Shown: positions 7,334-16,702, counted from the stretch's first letter. The stretch is DNA of 17,707 bases from DASRAJ01 sp039920305 (GCA_039920305.1 JBDSEA010000228.1:1-17707); one strand, 5' to 3'. Program-made: numbers and translations. Notes: generated by a model from the letters alone, not told the origin.

Positions 7334-8620
7334 TTAATGTGGCTTCCTTTCCGATTTTGTTTGTTTCTTCATTACAAATTGAACTGTTTGCCTGCTTCTT
7401 TGCTCCAGTAAAATTTCTTTTTCTTCACTGTAGCGGTTGATCAAATCCTGCGTGTAATGACGGATGGTGAGCAACTCAAGATCTTCATTGGTAAGTACTG
7501 CAAATGAATTTTTTAATTCTGCAATAGCGGGAGCAACCTTTTCTGTCAGATCAGTACAGATGGAAAAGCTTAATGCAGAATTCTGCATCAGGTTTACTTT
7601 GATCCGTTGACCGGAAAGTATGATAAAAATGTGACTTAGATTATCCTCAGCAATAAATGAAAAATCTTTTGGATAAAAAGAAAGGAGGATTTGATTGTGC
7701 TTTAAAACAATAACCGGGGGATAAGTAATTTCTCCCGCCTCGGTAATCAGCGTTCCCTCTTTTTCCGGTGTGTGAAAACCGCGCACCCATAACGGAATTT
7801 TTTTGTTTTGCAGCGGCTTGATTGTCTTCGGATGAATCACCGATGCTCCATAATATGCCATCTCCATGGCTTCATAATAAGAGAGCCGGCTGATTATTCC
7901 TGCATCAGGAAAATATTTCGGGTCAGCTGTCAAAACACCTTCAACATCTTTCCAGATTGTTACGCTCCCGGCATTAAGCGCATACCCGAAGATGGCTGCG
8001 GAATAATCACTTCCCTCTCTTCCAAGAGTGGTTGTAAAGTTTTCGGCGCTGCCTCCGATAAATCCCTGCGTCACCACGAATTGATTGCCTGATAATGGTG
8101 GAATGTTTTTTATAATATTTCCCTCTGTAATCTCCCAGTCTACCCTCCCCTCCCTGTAATTATTATCAGTGCGGATGCAATCCCGCACATCAACCCAGGC
8201 AGCAGGCATTGAGCATTGATTTAAGTAGGCGGCAACCATTTTGCTTGAGGCCATTTCTCCGATAGAAACAATTTGATCGTAGAGGTAGTCATATGAATCA
8301 TGCGGCTCATCTTCAAGAATCCAGTCAATTTCGACAAAGGCATTATTCACTTCATTGAATACATTTTGATTTTGATCCTGAAACAGGTCGCGCAGTATTT
8401 GGTAATGGTCCTGTTTTATTTTTTCGAGATACCGGGCGGCATTTCCCTTCCTGAAAAAATATCGGTTTACAACTTCTTCAAGCTCATTCGTTGTTTTTCC
8501 CAATGCAGAAATTATGAGGAGAATATTCTGATCTCTGTTCTTATCCAGAATACTTGCGACATTTCTGAACCCTGATGCATTTCTTAATGAAGCACCACCA
8601 AACTTATAAATCTTGTACAC
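7334..8620 (-). CDS. lysC: Aspartate kinase (aspartokinase)
   Basis: 428 residues. This enzyme phosphorylates L-aspartate, the first step toward lysine/diaminopimelate, threonine and methionine. The amino-acid kinase domain shows KFGGAS at 6-11 (catalytic Lys6), ISALGKTTNEL at 37-47, GE at 121-122, TTLGREGSDYSA at 197-208 and WKDVEGVLTADP at 223-234. EAMEMAYYGASVIHP at 250-264 completes the set. The C-terminal ~125 residues fit two divergent ACT-type regulatory modules, which usually mediate feedback inhibition. It is monofunctional, with no homoserine dehydrogenase domain. The start is GTG at 8620-8618: no in-frame ATG lies nearby upstream and the family motif begins at residue 5. It stands alone, with no other lysine or threonine genes near. 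Confidence 0.93.
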   Translation of the reverse strand: MYKIYKFGGASLRNASGFRNVASILDKNRDQNILLIISALGKTTNELEEVVNRYFFRKGNAARYLEKIKQDHYQILRDLFQDQNQNVFNEVNNAFVEIDWILEDEPHDSYDYLYDQIVSIGEMASSKMVAAYLNQCSMPAAWVDVRDCIRTDNNYREGRVDWEITEGNIIKNIPPLSGNQFVVTQGFIGGSAENFTTTLGREGSDYSAAIFGYALNAGSVTIWKDVEGVLTADPKYFPDAGIISRLSYYEAMEMAYYGASVIHPKTIKPLQNKKIPLWVRGFHTPEKEGTLITEAGEITYPPVIVLKHNQILLSFYPKDFSFIAEDNLSHIFIILSGQRIKVNLMQNSALSFSICTDLTEKVAPAIAELKNSFAVLTNEDLELLTIRHYTQDLINRYSEEKEILLEQRSRQTVQFVMKKQTKSERKPH

Positions 8621-8644
8621 TGAAGAAGTTTTACGGAATCTCCA

Positions 8645-8806
8645 TTAAAGATCAGGCAGGCTGATTTTCATAAAAATAACTTCATTTATTACATGACCAC
8701 AATAATAGCAATGCAATTTTATTCTATTCGTATGACCTGATTGAATTGCTTCAGTTGCTGCTCCGGGTTTCAACGGCATTTTCATCTCTTCAATTGATGC
8801 ATTCAT
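8645..8806 (-). CDS. Possible small ORF with CxxC motif
   Basis: A 53-codon open frame from ATG 8806 to TAA 8645, ending 24 bases ahead of the aspartokinase start and on the same strand. The product would be hydrophilic with one C-Y-Y-C-G-H segment near the middle, which resembles half of a zinc-binding knuckle, and the C-terminus VIFMKISLPDL. I do not recognise a family. The length is within what chance gives in intergenic DNA, and the divergent DUF885 promoter lies just beyond its start. Treat it as a candidate only. Confidence 0.28.
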   Translation of the reverse strand: MNASIEEMKMPLKPGAATEAIQSGHTNRIKLHCYYCGHVINEVIFMKISLPDL

Positions 8807-8837
8807 CGAAAGATATCGGGGAATAAATTCTCCCCGC

Positions 8838-8845
8838 TATTTTCG
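8838..8845 (+). promoter_or_regulatory. Possible -7 promoter box with flanking inverted repeat
   Basis: TATTTTCG followed by CAAA lies 13 bases before the ATG at 8859, close to the TAnnTTTG consensus. Immediately upstream, CGGGGA (8817-8822) and TCCCCG (8831-8836) form a 6-base inverted repeat with an 8-base loop. If the box is real, the repeat would occupy the spacer between the -33 and -7 positions, where an operator could act. Spacing leaves only a very short leader. Confidence 0.35.
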
Positions 8846-8858
8846 CAAAAAAAAATGA

Positions 8859-10673
8859 ATGAACTACAGGTATACCTTTTTTTCGGTCCTATTCGGTATT
8901 TGCTTTTCATGCCGGCAATCTTCATCCATCAGGGAGAGTAATGAAGACGGAAATGACACGATTAGTAATGCAGGCTTCAATAAAATGCTTGATAAGTATT
9001 ATGAGGATCGTCTCCGGCTCTTCCCGCTTGAAGCAACTGCAATTGGTGATGAACGCTATAACAGTAAATTGTATGTTGATTTTGCGGATAGCTACCGGTT
9101 GCAATTAAAATCCTGGCTGCAGCAATATCTCGATTCACTCCGGCAATACAATCGTGCAGTACTGAATGAGAATGACCAGATCAGCTATGATATTCTTAAA
9201 TATGGATTGACCACTGACCTTGAAGGTTTGCAATTTCCTACCAATTTTTATCCGTTCGATCAGTTTAACGGAGTACACATCACAATGGGACAGTTAGGCA
9301 CAGGAACAGGCAACCAGCCATTTAAAACAGTAAATGATTATGAGAACTGGCTGAAGCGCGCAAAAGCCTTCAGCGCTTATGCTGATTCGGCAATTATCTA
9401 TTTTAAAAAAGGTATTGCTGCCGGTCATGTTTTGCCAAAAGCGATTGTTGTGAAAATGATTCCCGAGTGCAATGACATGATAGTAAATGATCCAACCCAA
9501 TCAATTTTTTACGGACCGGTTAATATATTCCCTTCGGACTTTTCTGATAGCACATGTGAAAGATTAACCGCTGAATTCGAGACAGCAATTTTGAGCGAGC
9601 TGATTCCTTCATACAAAAAACTCGGTGATTTTCTGCAAACTGAATACCTGCCGAAGGCAAGATCCACGAGTGGTATTGATGCGGTACCCCAGGGCAAAGA
9701 GATGTATGCTTATTTTGTAAGGTACTGGACAACCACTGATCTCACTCCTGATTCCATTTATAACATCGGGCTCCAGCAGGTTCGGTTGTTAAAGGAAGAA
9801 ATGATACAGATCAAGGACAGCGTTGGATTCAAAAGCAATTTGACTTCGTTCTTTAACTACCTACGCACTGATCCCAGGTTTACCCCATTTAAAACGGATA
9901 GTGATGTCATCCATGCCTACTATGCCATTCTTGATCAGGTACAGCCGCAGATGCCGGATTATTTTCATCGCTTCCCGAAGACAAAGTTTGTGATCAGGGA
10001 AACCGAAAAATTCCGTGCTGCCTCAGCAAGCGCCGAATACAACCCGGGCACAGCCGATGGATCCCGCCCGGGTGTGTTTTATGTTCCAATAGTTGACGCA
10101 ACAAGGTTTAATGTTACTGATGGCATGACCTCCACATTTTTACATGAGGCAATTCCCGGCCATCACTACCAGATTTCGCTACAGCAGGAAAACACCTCGC
10201 TTCCCCGTTTTCGGAGATATGCATGGTATGGAGCATATGGTGAGGGCTGGGCACATTACGCGGAAAACTTAGGATATGAGCTTGGAGTTTATACGGATCC
10301 TTATCAGCGGTTTGGTGCATTGAATGATCAGATGCTGCGTGCAATACGTTTAGTGGTGGATGTAGGATTGCATACCGGCAAAATGACGCGCGAGCAGGCA
10401 ATTCGCTACATGATGGATAACCAGTCAACCAGCGAGCAGGAAGCAACATCAGCAATTGAGCGATACATGGTTTACCCGGGACAAGCCCTTAGTTATAAAG
10501 TAGGCTCACTCACAATCAGGGGACTGCGTGATAAATATCAGCACCTCCTCAGCAACAAATTTGATATCGCCGGCTTCCATGATGAGTTTTTGAAAGATGG
10601 CTGCATGCCGTTGAGTGTGCTCATTTCAAAAATGGATGTATGGGCAAATTCAAAGCAGGATGCTAAGAAATAA
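8859..10673 (+). CDS. DUF885 family lipoprotein (putative zinc metallopeptidase)
   Basis: 604 residues, typical for DUF885 (COG4805). The N-terminus has a hydrophobic signal ending in ...GICFSC, so Cys18 (or Cys15) may be lipidated, though the lipobox is imperfect. The mature start, with LDKYYEDRLRLFPLEAT followed by IGDERYN, is characteristic of the family. The putative metal site is HEAIPGHH at 429-436, with EGWAHYAE at 462-469 supplying a possible further glutamate ligand. This arrangement is shared with zinc-peptidase-like proteins. The substrate is unknown; a peptide is likely. It acts in the periplasm or on the outer membrane. It is divergent from the aspartokinase gene and separated from the SusC gene by 223 bases. 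Confidence 0.9.
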   Translation: MNYRYTFFSVLFGICFSCRQSSSIRESNEDGNDTISNAGFNKMLDKYYEDRLRLFPLEATAIGDERYNSKLYVDFADSYRLQLKSWLQQYLDSLRQYNRAVLNENDQISYDILKYGLTTDLEGLQFPTNFYPFDQFNGVHITMGQLGTGTGNQPFKTVNDYENWLKRAKAFSAYADSAIIYFKKGIAAGHVLPKAIVVKMIPECNDMIVNDPTQSIFYGPVNIFPSDFSDSTCERLTAEFETAILSELIPSYKKLGDFLQTEYLPKARSTSGIDAVPQGKEMYAYFVRYWTTTDLTPDSIYNIGLQQVRLLKEEMIQIKDSVGFKSNLTSFFNYLRTDPRFTPFKTDSDVIHAYYAILDQVQPQMPDYFHRFPKTKFVIRETEKFRAASASAEYNPGTADGSRPGVFYVPIVDATRFNVTDGMTSTFLHEAIPGHHYQISLQQENTSLPRFRRYAWYGAYGEGWAHYAENLGYELGVYTDPYQRFGALNDQMLRAIRLVVDVGLHTGKMTREQAIRYMMDNQSTSEQEATSAIERYMVYPGQALSYKVGSLTIRGLRDKYQHLLSNKFDIAGFHDEFLKDGCMPLSVLISKMDVWANSKQDAKK

Positions 10674-10896
10674 ATCTATTGATTAAAAAAAGGAATCCGC
10701 TATACATGCTGCATTTCTTTTCCATTGCGACATGCTCACCGCAAAAATGGATTTTTGATAATTACAGATGTTCACAGCCGAGGAAATCAAATTTGAATTA
10801 CTGAATAATATGTGTATGTTTATCCCCTAAGTTCATTCAGGTGTCTGAATCATTTCAGAGATAAAAAAGTTAAAACCCCAATTTGATTACTGACAA

Positions 10897-13800
10897 ATGA
10901 ATTTTACAAATCACTTTGTGATTTCCCTTTTCTGCTTCACCTTTATAGCTTTAACAAGCTTAGCGCAGAGCGGATCCATTGAGGGTAAGGTTTTGGATGA
11001 TAAAGGGATTGCTATTTCTTTCGCCACGGTAATCTTAGAAGGCACGCAGTATGGTGCAAGCACAAACGATGACGGGTCATACGAAATAAGCAATATTTTG
11101 CCCGGAAACTACACCCTGAAAGTTTCCTATGTAGGATATGCTGACTTTAAGCAGTCAGTATTGGTAAGTGACAACAAACAAACCTATACCGTTACACTGA
11201 AGGCAGGTTATCAATCACTCAATGAAGTAGTGGTTGTAGGTTATCAAACGCAAAAACGCTCAAGTATTACAGGCGCGGTTTCAACCGTGGATGTTGAAAG
11301 TCTTTCCAAATTACCTGTTGGAAATGTTGATCAGGCATTACAGGGCAAGGCATCTGGTGTACGCATTACACAATCCACGGGACAACCCGGCGAGGGCGTT
11401 GTGGTAAGAATCAGAGGCGTAGGCACGATCAATGATAATAATCCGCTTTTTATTATTGACGGAATTCCTACCAAGGATGGAATTAATTTTCTTTCAGCAA
11501 ATGACATACAATCCATTACCATATTAAAGGATGCTGCTTCCGCAGCTATTTATGGTGCGCGTTCTGCCAATGGTGTTGTTGTTGTTACAACCCGGAGCGG
11601 TAAAAAGGGAAAGCCCCAATTCAATTACTCAGGATATGAAGGCTTCCAAATTCATGGAGATTTACCTGATATGTGTAATACTGCTCAGTATGTGGAATTA
11701 TATAATGAAGCTGTAGCAAATGACAATGCAGATCTTGACCCGATCTTACAGCGTGATCCAATACCTGCAAATCTTGACCTGGCAGATACCGATTGGCTCA
11801 AGGCTATATTCCAGGCTGGTTTTATGCAAAATCATCAGCTTTCAGTTAATGGCGGAAATGATAAAACACTCTATTACATCTCAGGAAACTATTTCACTCA
11901 GGATGGTATCATTCTGAATTCTTCCTATGAGCGATATACCATGCGGTCAAAATTTAATATTGAGCTATCAGAAAAGCTAAGTATCGGCCTCAACTTTAAT
12001 CTTGCTTACTCTAAAAGGAATATTGTCGGAAGCTCCGGTGATGGCTATGGAGGAAATGGCGGCAGCGTTGTACGCTATGCGCTCTTTCGCACTCCCGCTA
12101 TTCCAATTTTCAATCCTGATGGAACTTATACTGATCTTCCTGAATATCCTAATTTTTTCGGTGATGGTTATAACCCGGTTGCCCTTGCTGTGTATGCAGA
12201 TAACAAGGAAATGCAATCGCGCGTATTTGGTGATTTCTATTTCGAATACAGGATCTTTAAAGATTTGAAATTTAAAAGCGATGTAGGGACTGACGTTATT
12301 GTAACAGATGCAAAGCGCTTTGATAAAAACTATGGAACCAATGGCCGTGTCAATAGTCCAAACAGGCTTACTGTAAGCACCGCGCGTAACATAAATTTTA
12401 TCTGGAACAATACGCTCAGCTATAACAAAACATTCAATGGCGTTCACAATTTTACAGGAATTGCAGGAACAGAGGCAATCAGCAATACAAACCATATACA
12501 TGGTGGATCAGATCAGAATTTTCCTAATGACCTGGGCAGCTTACTCTTTTTGGGTAATGGACTTAACATCACTTCACAAAATGTATTTGAAGGTCAGCAG
12601 GAATGGGCTCTTTTTTCACTTTTTGGAAATGTAAATTATGTATATGATGACCGGTATCTGCTGTCATTCAATGTGAGGCGAGATGGTTCTTCCCGGTTTG
12701 CACCAGCTAACAGGTATGGTAACTTTTTTTCCGGTTCTGCAGGATGGAATTTACACAATGAAAACTTTATCAGGGATAATCTTACATCTATTTCCAAGCT
12801 AAGGCTAAGAGCAAGTCTCGGACAACTGGGAAACCAGGATATTGGTAATTATCCATGGGCTTCTATCATAGGCGGAGGATACAATTATGTTTTTGGTTCA
12901 CCCCCGGCAAGTAATTCGGGATATACCATTTCCACAAGAGGCAATGAAAATGTAAAGTGGGAGTCATCTACCCAGGCTGACGGTGGTGTTGATATTGGCA
13001 TATTGCAAAACAAGCTGAGCCTGACTATTGATTATTACATTAAAACGACTTCGGATATGCTAATCCCGGTTCCGCTGCCATTGATAGGCGGAAGTGCTGC
13101 TACTCCTTATGTGAATGCGGGTAAAGTCGAAAATAAAGGAATTGAAGTGGAATTAAATTATGAGAACCATGAGGGGCGACTTAAATATAACATAAATGCA
13201 AATTTTGCTACCTTAAAAAATAAGGTTTTATCTCTTGCTGATGGCGCACCCATTCCCGGAGGGAGAATAGATAATGGCATTTATGCAACACTCACCCAGG
13301 TGGGACAGCCAATCGGCTCTTTTTACTTGTATGAGATGGAGGGCATTTTTCAAAATGATGCCGAAATATTTAAACATGCATACCAGGGTCCCTATATAAG
13401 GCCAGGTGATGTAATGTTTAAAGACCAGAATGCCGATGGAGTTATTGATGAGAATGACCGGACCTTTTTGGGAAGTGCCATTCCTAAGTTTATTTATGGC
13501 TTAACAACAAGTTTAGAATTCGGCAGTTTTGATCTCTCGGTTTTCTTTCAGGGAGCATACGGGAATAAAATATACTTGCAGGTTAACCATGACATTGAAG
13601 GCTTTTATCGGGCTTTCAATTTAACTGAGCGTGTGTATGATGAAAGGTGGACAGGGGAAGGGACCTCGAACACCATGCCCCGCGTTTCATGGTTAGGATC
13701 AACCAACAACAAAACACCTTCAAGCAGATTTCTGGAGGATGCTTCGTATGTTCGGCTGAAAAATCTTCAGATAGGCTATAACTTCTCAAAGTATGTGATC

Positions 13801-14007
13801 AACCAGATGCACATTAAAGGATTAAGAGTTTATGTGACAAGCCAGAATTTGATCACCATTACAAAATTTACCGGCCTTGATCCGGAAATGCATACCAGTG
13901 ATAATTTAAATTCTGAAACGTACAAGGGTGATGTTGCTGCAGGAATTGACTGGGGAACATATCCGAGTGCCCGAAGCTTTATCGGCGGAGTCACATTGAC
14001 TTTTTAA
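10897..14007 (+). CDS. SusC/RagA-type TonB-linked outer membrane transporter
   Basis: 1036 residues. A signal peptide covers about 1-23 (ALTSLA|Q). A CarboxypepD_reg-like beta-sandwich follows at about 27-110 (IEGKVLDDKGIAISFATV, NILPGNYTLKVSYVGY). The SusC signature LNEVVVVGY comes next, then the plug domain (about 115-230) with RIRGVGTINDNNPLFIIDGIP and ILKDAASAAIYGARSANGVVVVTT. The remainder is a 22-strand-type barrel ending GGVTLTF, with the terminal Phe expected for BAM-assembled porins. It imports an oligosaccharide or other oligomer using TonB energy, with the SusD protein as its lid. There is no N-terminal STN domain, so control through a FecR-type anti-sigma factor is unlikely. SusD follows 36 bases downstream. 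The substrate is not readable. Confidence 0.97.
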   Translation: MNFTNHFVISLFCFTFIALTSLAQSGSIEGKVLDDKGIAISFATVILEGTQYGASTNDDGSYEISNILPGNYTLKVSYVGYADFKQSVLVSDNKQTYTVTLKAGYQSLNEVVVVGYQTQKRSSITGAVSTVDVESLSKLPVGNVDQALQGKASGVRITQSTGQPGEGVVVRIRGVGTINDNNPLFIIDGIPTKDGINFLSANDIQSITILKDAASAAIYGARSANGVVVVTTRSGKKGKPQFNYSGYEGFQIHGDLPDMCNTAQYVELYNEAVANDNADLDPILQRDPIPANLDLADTDWLKAIFQAGFMQNHQLSVNGGNDKTLYYISGNYFTQDGIILNSSYERYTMRSKFNIELSEKLSIGLNFNLAYSKRNIVGSSGDGYGGNGGSVVRYALFRTPAIPIFNPDGTYTDLPEYPNFFGDGYNPVALAVYADNKEMQSRVFGDFYFEYRIFKDLKFKSDVGTDVIVTDAKRFDKNYGTNGRVNSPNRLTVSTARNINFIWNNTLSYNKTFNGVHNFTGIAGTEAISNTNHIHGGSDQNFPNDLGSLLFLGNGLNITSQNVFEGQQEWALFSLFGNVNYVYDDRYLLSFNVRRDGSSRFAPANRYGNFFSGSAGWNLHNENFIRDNLTSISKLRLRASLGQLGNQDIGNYPWASIIGGGYNYVFGSPPASNSGYTISTRGNENVKWESSTQADGGVDIGILQNKLSLTIDYYIKTTSDMLIPVPLPLIGGSAATPYVNAGKVENKGIEVELNYENHEGRLKYNINANFATLKNKVLSLADGAPIPGGRIDNGIYATLTQVGQPIGSFYLYEMEGIFQNDAEIFKHAYQGPYIRPGDVMFKDQNADGVIDENDRTFLGSAIPKFIYGLTTSLEFGSFDLSVFFQGAYGNKIYLQVNHDIEGFYRAFNLTERVYDERWTGEGTSNTMPRVSWLGSTNNKTPSSRFLEDASYVRLKNLQIGYNFSKYVINQMHIKGLRVYVTSQNLITITKFTGLDPEMHTSDNLNSETYKGDVAAGIDWGTYPSARSFIGGVTLTF

Positions 14008-14015
14008 TTTTTAAA

Positions 14016-14023
14016 TAATTTTG
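14016..14023 (+). promoter_or_regulatory. TAnnTTTG-like box between susC-like and susD-like genes
   Basis: TAATTTTG fits the -7 consensus, and a TTG at 13996-13998 lies 17 bases upstream of it, within the accepted spacing. It sits 20 bases ahead of the SusD start. This could allow extra SusD transcription, but the short gap is AT-rich and the pair is normally read as an operon, so chance is a real alternative. Confidence 0.25.
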
Positions 14024-14043
14024 TAACTTCACAATTCTTAAGT

Positions 14044-15573
14044 TTGAAAAAGGAAAAAGTAATAAAATTGGATACTAGAAAATTTGAATTTTTCAGCTTA
14101 TTTATAGCATTGGTTCTGATTGAAGGAACAGGTTGCAAGAAATTCCTTACCAAGGAAATACTTGGAAACTATCCCGAAACCCAATTTTATCAAACCGAGC
14201 AGCAAGCCGTTTTAGCAATAAATGCCGCTTATCGGCCACTGGCATTTTACACTTCACAAAATCGCTTGTGGGTTTTTGGTGATGTTGCATCTGATGATAC
14301 AGAACAAGGCGGCAATCCCGGTGACCAGGCAGACATCGGTCTTATCAATGACTTTAATATCACCACTATAAATGGCAATCTTGAAGGTGAATGGGCACTT
14401 TTATATGAAGGAATTACACGGTGCAATGTGGTTCTTGCTGAAGTACCTTCAATAGAGATGAATCCGGATCTTCAGGTTAGAATCCTTGCAGAAGCAAAAG
14501 TTCTTAGATCATGGTACTATTTTACGCTCATCAATATTTTTGGTGATGTTCCTATCGTCCTCGAGCCCTTAAATGCTGATGAATTACAAATAGCTCAATC
14601 TCCGGTTCAAACAATTTTTGAAACCATTATTGAACCCGATCTTTTGGATGCTGCAGCCAATCTTCCCCTTATTTATTCCGGAGCCGATGTGGGACGGGTT
14701 ACCAGCGGAGCTGCTACTGCTTTGGTGGCAAAAGCATATTTATTCCAGAAAAAGTGGGATCTGGCAGCAAGTAAAGCAGCGGAGGTAATTGCAAGCGGTC
14801 AATATGGTCTGCTTACATTATACAGTCAGAATTTTAATGCAAACTTTAAAAATAATATAGAATCCGTTTTTGAGTTTCAGCATTTAACCGGACAAAGCCC
14901 TTTTACCGGCAATGTTTTGAATCAATGGTTTGCACCTGCCATTGACGGAGGATATTTTTTCAATGCTCCAACTCAGAATTTTGTTGATGAGTTTGAAAAA
15001 ACTGCCGAAGGGATTTATGATCCCCGCCTGGATTATACCGTTGGGCGCGATAGCATGCCATGGTATGATGGTGAGATTTTCAGTGCAAGCTGGTCCCCTA
15101 CCGGCTATCTGACGAGAAAACATCAACAGCCATTGTCTGAAATTCCTATTTCACTCAAAGGGGATGGGAGTATTAATTATGTAGCCATCCGTTATGCAGA
15201 TGTGTTACTCTGGCATGCTGAAGCACTCAACGAGCTTGGACAAAGTGCTGAGGCGCTTATTTCACTTAACCAGCTAAGAAAACGAGCCAGGGAAAGTTAC
15301 CTCTATGATAACTTATTGCCAGGGTTCGGCACTGTTCCTGCCGGTTTATTACCAGACGTATCCGCATTAAATCAGGAGGAGGTACGCAAGGCTATTCAGC
15401 ATGAAAGGCGCATTGAGCTTGGTTGTGAATTTCATCGCTTTTTTGATCTGATACGTTACGGAGAAACATATGCTAATTTAGCCCTGGCAGATAAACCTAA
15501 TTTTAATTATTCTCTGAATAAATACTTTCCGATTCCGCAAAGCGAACGGGACAGAAATCACGCTTTGCATTAA
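14044..15573 (+). CDS. SusD/RagB-type nutrient-binding outer membrane lipoprotein
   Basis: 509 residues. The N-terminus is a lipoprotein signal ending GTGCKKFL, with Cys31 as lipidation site, the usual SusD GCKKFL form. Family stretches follow: FYQTEQQAVLAINAAYRPL, then AEAKVLRSWYYFTLINIFGDVPIV at about 154-177. Near the C-terminus are RRIELGCEFHRFFDLIRYG and FPIPQSERDRN. The TPR-like helices form a cap over the SusC barrel that captures the ligand at the cell surface. The start is TTG at 14044 (TTG AAA AAG), the only in-frame start that gives a basic n-region before the hydrophobic signal. The extreme C-terminus stops a few residues earlier than usual, lacking the common QNPGY-like tail. Confidence 0.95.
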   Translation: MKKEKVIKLDTRKFEFFSLFIALVLIEGTGCKKFLTKEILGNYPETQFYQTEQQAVLAINAAYRPLAFYTSQNRLWVFGDVASDDTEQGGNPGDQADIGLINDFNITTINGNLEGEWALLYEGITRCNVVLAEVPSIEMNPDLQVRILAEAKVLRSWYYFTLINIFGDVPIVLEPLNADELQIAQSPVQTIFETIIEPDLLDAAANLPLIYSGADVGRVTSGAATALVAKAYLFQKKWDLAASKAAEVIASGQYGLLTLYSQNFNANFKNNIESVFEFQHLTGQSPFTGNVLNQWFAPAIDGGYFFNAPTQNFVDEFEKTAEGIYDPRLDYTVGRDSMPWYDGEIFSASWSPTGYLTRKHQQPLSEIPISLKGDGSINYVAIRYADVLLWHAEALNELGQSAEALISLNQLRKRARESYLYDNLLPGFGTVPAGLLPDVSALNQEEVRKAIQHERRIELGCEFHRFFDLIRYGETYANLALADKPNFNYSLNKYFPIPQSERDRNHALH

Positions 15574-15611
15574 CATGCTTTCATTCATTTTCACTTAAAT
15601 AAATATAAATC

Positions 15612-16685
15612 ATGACAAATTCAATTTTTCGTTTTAGGTCTCTTGCAATTGCGGTTCTCTGCAGTATGTTTTTTTCACTCGTTTTACTATCATGCAAAAA
15701 AGATGAAGTATTAATTATTTTGGTAAATAGATCCTGCCTTACAGAAAATGTTACTGCTGCTGATGCCCTCTACTATGGTACAGATGAAGGGACCATTCCC
15801 GGCCAGTATGTAATCGGCTCTAAAGCGGATCTTAAAACAGCTTTAGATGCAGCGCTCCTGGTCTTGGCAGATTCAAGCTCAACATCAGCAGATGTAACCA
15901 ATGCTTGCGCTCAGTTAGAGGCAGCTATTGCAGCCTATCAGGCCAATATAAACCAGGAGATTCTTCCTGAAAACCTGATTGGTTTTTGGAAATTAGATGG
16001 CAATCCAGCCGATTCTTCAGGGCATGGCAATAATGGAGTGGTAACTACCGGACATGCATTTTTTGGAGCAGGTATTCCTATGGCTATTCCTGATCGCTTT
16101 GGCAGGGCAAATATGGCATATCATTTTGACAAGGGGGGCAATATTGAAGTTCCTTATACCTCATCACTTAATCCTGCACAGATGACCATCAGTCTTTGGT
16201 GCAAAAAGGATACCGCCGGAAGAACTGTTAATAAAGATACTTACACGCTTTTATCATTAAACCGCTGGAACGGATACAAGTATCAGTGGCAATCCACAAA
16301 CAGACCTTTCTATACCGTTCACGCTGTGAATGGCTCAGATACGGTCTATTATGATAAGGACGATAACTTATCACTGGATAATGAAATCTGGTATCATATA
16401 GCAGTAAGCTTTACCTCGGGGCAGGAAGTATTTTATGTTAACGGATTAAAAGTTCAAACCTGGACTGATGTACCCGGAATTCCTGTAATGGTTCCATCCA
16501 CTGTGAATTTTGTGATCGGTCAGGATCTTCCTACCAGCTATTATCTTACCGTTGACCCAACCGGCAACAGGCTCGTGGATTATGGTGGATTCTGGACAGG
16601 CGATATGGATGATGTGATGTTTTACAACACCGTTTTATCTGATCAACAGGTTTCCTCAATTTATGAGAGTCAAAAAAATCCTTAA
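15612..16685 (+). CDS. LamG/concanavalin-like domain lipoprotein, probable surface glycan binder
   Basis: 357 residues. The lipoprotein signal ends LLSC (Cys28). Residues about 43-112 form a helical module resembling a FIVAR-type repeat (DLKTALDAALLVLADSSS, QLEAAIAAYQANI). Residues about 120-355 are a laminin-G/concanavalin-A-like jelly roll, from LIGFWKLDGNPADSSGHGNNG through IWYHIAVSF and VFYVNGLKV to DMDDVMFYNTVLSDQQVSSIY. LamG domains of this kind bind carbohydrates or occur on glycan-active enzymes. No catalytic residues are recognised, so a role as accessory surface glycan-binding protein of the SusCD pair is the best inference. It starts 38 bases after the susD-like stop and is followed by a strong terminator, making it the last gene of the operon. 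Confidence 0.85.
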   Translation: MTNSIFRFRSLAIAVLCSMFFSLVLLSCKKDEVLIILVNRSCLTENVTAADALYYGTDEGTIPGQYVIGSKADLKTALDAALLVLADSSSTSADVTNACAQLEAAIAAYQANINQEILPENLIGFWKLDGNPADSSGHGNNGVVTTGHAFFGAGIPMAIPDRFGRANMAYHFDKGGNIEVPYTSSLNPAQMTISLWCKKDTAGRTVNKDTYTLLSLNRWNGYKYQWQSTNRPFYTVHAVNGSDTVYYDKDDNLSLDNEIWYHIAVSFTSGQEVFYVNGLKVQTWTDVPGIPVMVPSTVNFVIGQDLPTSYYLTVDPTGNRLVDYGGFWTGDMDDVMFYNTVLSDQQVSSIYESQKNP

Positions 16686-16702
16686 AAAATTAAGGTGATT
16701 TA

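Noticed and set aside
10114..10455. A 113-codon antisense frame within the DUF885 gene
   Set aside because: It covers the antisense of the conserved HEAIPGHH region and has no recognisable protein features.
10780..10840. Short plus-strand frame MFTAEEIKFELLNN... ahead of the SusC-like gene
   Set aside because: Only 20 codons, no family, no supporting signal; best treated as non-coding leader or spacer.
11977..12501. A 174-codon open frame antisense to the SusC-like gene
   Set aside because: It lies wholly inside a very well supported SusC gene on the other strand and its product has no family features; it is a codon-bias shadow.
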